Positions 61,856-64,000 of a stretch of 64,000 nt of DNA are shown piece after piece (within the stretch, counting starts at the first letter, position 1; each line of letters starts with the position of its first letter). The notes under the pieces are model-generated. The model was not told the origin of the DNA, ran no database searches, and worked only from the letters and a program-made list of their open reading frames with translations. The stretch comes from Marinobacter sediminum (lineage in GTDB: Bacteria > Pseudomonadota > Gammaproteobacteria > Pseudomonadales > Oleiphilaceae): assembly GCF_016820575.1 (NCBI RefSeq), contig NZ_JAEMQH010000001.1, positions 682,001 to 746,000 on the forward strand. The letters are read 5' to 3'. A program made the translations under genes and the position numbers.

Positions 61856-63013
61856 TTACAGGCTGGCCTGTAGGACGCGGCGGCACACCTCAGGCGTGAC
61901 ATCGCCGTGCTCACCCAATTTCACCATGCCGTGGCTTTCCAGACTCGCGATCAGCGGTTCAATGTGCTGCTCGCCAAGGTCGTAATCGCTCAGGCGCGTT
62001 TTCACCCCCAGTGATTCGAAGAAGGCCTCGGTCTTGGCGATGGCGGCTTCGGCTTTGTCCTCGGCACTGCCATCGCGAATGTTCCATACCCGCTCACCGT
62101 ACTGGACCAGCTTGTCGAGCTTGGCTGACTTGCGCTCACGCAGCATGGACGGCAGCACGATAGCCAGGGTCTGGGCGTGATCCAGGTTGTGCAGGGCGGT
62201 CAGCTCGTGGCCGAGCATGTGGGTGGCCCAATCCTGGGGGACACCGCTGCCAATCAGGCCGTTCAGGGCCAGTGTAGCGGTCCACATCATGCTTGCCCGA
62301 ACCTGATAGTTTTCCGGCTCGGCCAGGGTCTGGGGACCAATTTCGACCAGGGTCTGCAGCAGGCCTTCGGCAAAGCGGTCCTGGACCGGGGCCTGGGCCG
62401 GGTAGGTCAGGTACTGCTCGACCACGTGCACGAAGGCGTCAACCACGCCGTTGCCAACCTGGCGCAGGGGCAGGGTGTAGGTCTTGGTCGGGTCCAGTAT
62501 CGAGAAGGCCGGGAACACGTGATTGCTGTGGAACGGCAGCTTGGCTTTCAGGGACTTGCGGGTAACCACGGCACCCTTGTTCATTTCCGAGCCGGTTGCC
62601 GGCAGGGTCAGCACCGAGCCGAACGGCAGCGCCCGCTCAATGTTGCGGCCACCCTGGGTCAGGATCTCCCACTCATCGCCTTCGAACACAGAGGCGGCGG
62701 CCACAAACTTGGTGCCGTCGATGACTGAGCCGCCGCCGACGGCCAACAGGTAATCCGCGCCCTGCTCACGCACCTGCGCCACGGCTTCCATCAGGGTTTC
62801 GAAGCTCGGGTTCGGCTCGATGCCGCCAAACAGCGTCACCTGGCGCTCGCCCAGGGCTGCCGTGACTTCATCCAGGGTGCCGGTCCGACGCGCGCTTTCA
62901 CCGCCAAACAACACCAGTACCCGTGCTTCGGCAGGTACCAGTTTGTTCAGATCGGCGATCTTGCCTTCACCGAATGCGATGTGCGTCGGATTGTAGAAAT
63001 CGAAACTGTTCAT
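61856..63013 (-). CDS. Iron-containing alcohol dehydrogenase, YqhD-like
   Basis: The 385-residue class III dehydrogenase binds NAD(P) in L-F-G-G-E-S-A-R-R and G-G-G-S-V-I-D-G-T-K-F, and its metal in T-G-S-E-M-N-K, and in the later G-H-E-L-T-A-L-H-N-L-D-H-A-Q-T-L region (His ligands). Close relatives such as YqhD reduce aldehydes with NADPH, often as a detoxification step. It is a single gene convergent with rlmE, with a terminator between. Confidence 0.85.
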   Translation of the reverse strand: MNSFDFYNPTHIAFGEGKIADLNKLVPAEARVLVLFGGESARRTGTLDEVTAALGERQVTLFGGIEPNPSFETLMEAVAQVREQGADYLLAVGGGSVIDGTKFVAAASVFEGDEWEILTQGGRNIERALPFGSVLTLPATGSEMNKGAVVTRKSLKAKLPFHSNHVFPAFSILDPTKTYTLPLRQVGNGVVDAFVHVVEQYLTYPAQAPVQDRFAEGLLQTLVEIGPQTLAEPENYQVRASMMWTATLALNGLIGSGVPQDWATHMLGHELTALHNLDHAQTLAIVLPSMLRERKSAKLDKLVQYGERVWNIRDGSAEDKAEAAIAKTEAFFESLGVKTRLSDYDLGEQHIEPLIASLESHGMVKLGEHGDVTPEVCRRVLQASL

Positions 63014-63082
63014 CGGCTGCTGCCCCAGTGTTGTTTCAAAGAAGGCCGCATCCTAGTTTCAATTAGACCGGTCGTCTAGTAG

Positions 63083-64000
63083 TCATTCCTGCGTATGTTC
63101 AAAGCCTTGCAAGACATTGACTGCGTTGACGCCAATGGCCTCGACATCGTAACCGCCCTCCATGGTGAACACCGTCGGCAGGCCCAGCTGGGCGATGCGC
63201 TGACCGAGGGTGAGGTAATCGGAGGATTTCAGCTTGAAGAAGGAGATTGGGTCGTCCTCAAAGGTATCCACGCCCAGGGCGACCACCAGCGCGTCTGGCT
63301 GGTACTCGCCGATCCGCTGACACGCGGTTTCCAGGCCCTGGCTCCAGACACTGTACGGGGTACCCGGCGAGTAGACGAGGTTGAGGTTGTAACCTTCACC
63401 GGCACCCTCCCCGGTTTCATCTTCAAAACCCAGGAAATGCGGGAAGACCAGATCCGGATCGCCGTGCAGGCTTAAGGTCAGAACGTCCTGGCGCTGGTAG
63501 AAAATGGCCTGGGTACCGTTGCCGTGATGGAAGTCGACATCAAGAACCGCAATCCGTTTGGCGCCCTGGTCCCGGAAGGCTTGGGCCACAATGGCAGCGT
63601 TGTTGAAGAAACAGTATCCGCCAAACAGATCGGCGTGGGCATGGTGTCCGGGGGGCCGGCACAGGGCAAACGCGGCCCGCTCACCACCGGCGACCAGCTT
63701 CTGCGCAGTCAGGGCGACGTTGGCCGAGGTGCAGGCAGCCTCCCAGGTGCCATCGGAGATCGAGGTTTCGGCGGCAAAACTGTAGTACCCGAGACGGCCA
63801 TCGATGTCTTTGGGCACCCGGGCCCGCATTCCGCGACCGCACCAGACTGCAGGAATGGCCTCGCCCGGCTTGTCGGCGTCCAGCCAGTCTTGCCAACAGC
63901 GTGCCAGGAACTCGACGTAATCGGCGCTATGTACCCGTTTCACGGGCTCGAGGCCAAACTCGTCCGGTTCCAGAACCTCGCCGAGCCCCTGGGCCTTGAC
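63083..64000 (-). CDS. Acetylpolyamine amidohydrolase-like deacetylase, partial
   Basis: The frame is open to the end of the window, so the N-terminus is missing; 305 residues are visible. Motifs are L-C-R-P-P-G-H-H-A-H-A-D (catalytic His pair), D-V-D-F-H-H-G-N-G-T-Q (zinc ligands), F-N-N-A-A, and a late L-G-V-D-T-F-E-D-D-P and M-E-G-G-Y. The G-H-H-A-H-A-D-L-F-G-G-Y-C-F-F-N sequence is typical of acetylpolyamine amidohydrolases rather than AcuC. An in-frame GTG at 63943 is inside the conserved part, so it is not the start. It is the second deacetylase-family gene in the window. Confidence 0.8.
   Translation of the reverse strand, partial: VKAQGLGEVLEPDEFGLEPVKRVHSADYVEFLARCWQDWLDADKPGEAIPAVWCGRGMRARVPKDIDGRLGYYSFAAETSISDGTWEAACTSANVALTAQKLVAGGERAAFALCRPPGHHAHADLFGGYCFFNNAAIVAQAFRDQGAKRIAVLDVDFHHGNGTQAIFYQRQDVLTLSLHGDPDLVFPHFLGFEDETGEGAGEGYNLNLVYSPGTPYSVWSQGLETACQRIGEYQPDALVVALGVDTFEDDPISFFKLKSSDYLTLGQRIAQLGLPTVFTMEGGYDVEAIGVNAVNVLQGFEHTQE

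Noticed and set aside
1..64000. CRISPR arrays, tRNA, rRNA or riboswitches
   Set aside because: No spaced direct repeats, cloverleaf candidates or conserved riboswitch cores were noticed; a covariance-model scan was not possible.

Overview
This 64 kb window is chromosomal DNA of a free-living, salt-adapted gammaproteobacterium. The betaine-synthesis locus (betI-betB-betA plus a BCCT-like transporter), the lineage-type small proteins (DUF2897, DUF3581, DUF1127), a TAXI-type TRAP transporter and the moderately high GC point to Marinobacter or a close relative; that genus call is inference. No rRNA, tRNA, CRISPR array or intact transposase was found.

Layout. (1) 1-1.15 kb: the 3' part of an AT-rich CD-NTase-like nucleotidyltransferase, followed by broken accessory DNA with a decapitated DUF3565 gene. 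(2) 1.2-15 kb: GCS2-type ligase with an M14-type hydrolase, nitronate monooxygenase, a PEP-CTERM protein with a candidate sigma-54 promoter, an HPt-REC-REC regulator with degenerate GGDEF/EAL domains, a CaCA antiporter, a molybdopterin oxidoreductase, a remnant of an EAL-domain gene, and DUF2855 and DUF2897 genes. (3) 15-30 kb: secreted lipase-like hydrolase, membrane diguanylate cyclase with a coupled 84-residue protein, MR/MLE enzyme, HerA-like ATPase, GST, LysR regulator, TAXI TRAP transporter, an unassigned polytopic membrane protein, a Kef-type antiporter and a periplasmic solute-binding protein.

(4) 30.4-34.9 kb: an ECF sigma / anti-sigma pair with three matching promoters (GGAATA/T, 15 bp, CGTT). 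They lie before the sigma gene, before a secreted S8 protease (apparently leaderless) and before a secreted tetrapeptide-repeat protein followed by an outer-membrane beta-barrel. I regard this as the best candidate for an undescribed envelope system. (5) 35-43 kb: a histone-deacetylase-like hydrolase; then a FecR-domain protein with a long D-hydrophobic-G repeat tail and a CHASE2-GGDEF-EAL protein, divergent from an ShlB/FhaC-type outer-membrane transporter. Beside them lies a second fecR/shlB pair in which both genes carry internal deletions.

(6) 43.1-48.6 kb: BetI operator, betI-betB-betA, and a short BCCT-like transporter translationally coupled to a 14-codon leader peptide. (7) 48.6-57.6 kb: a GSDH-type lipoprotein with haem-binding motifs, ahpC and ahpF (each with an equally spaced OxyR-like site), a Prx5-type peroxiredoxin, a DUF3581 protein and a P-type ATPase. 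(8) 57.7-64 kb: fatty-acid desaturase, a binding-protein pseudogene frameshifted by a 10-bp tandem duplication, transglutaminase-like protein, TrmH-family methyltransferase, rlmE, iron-dependent alcohol dehydrogenase and a second deacetylase-family gene cut by the window edge.
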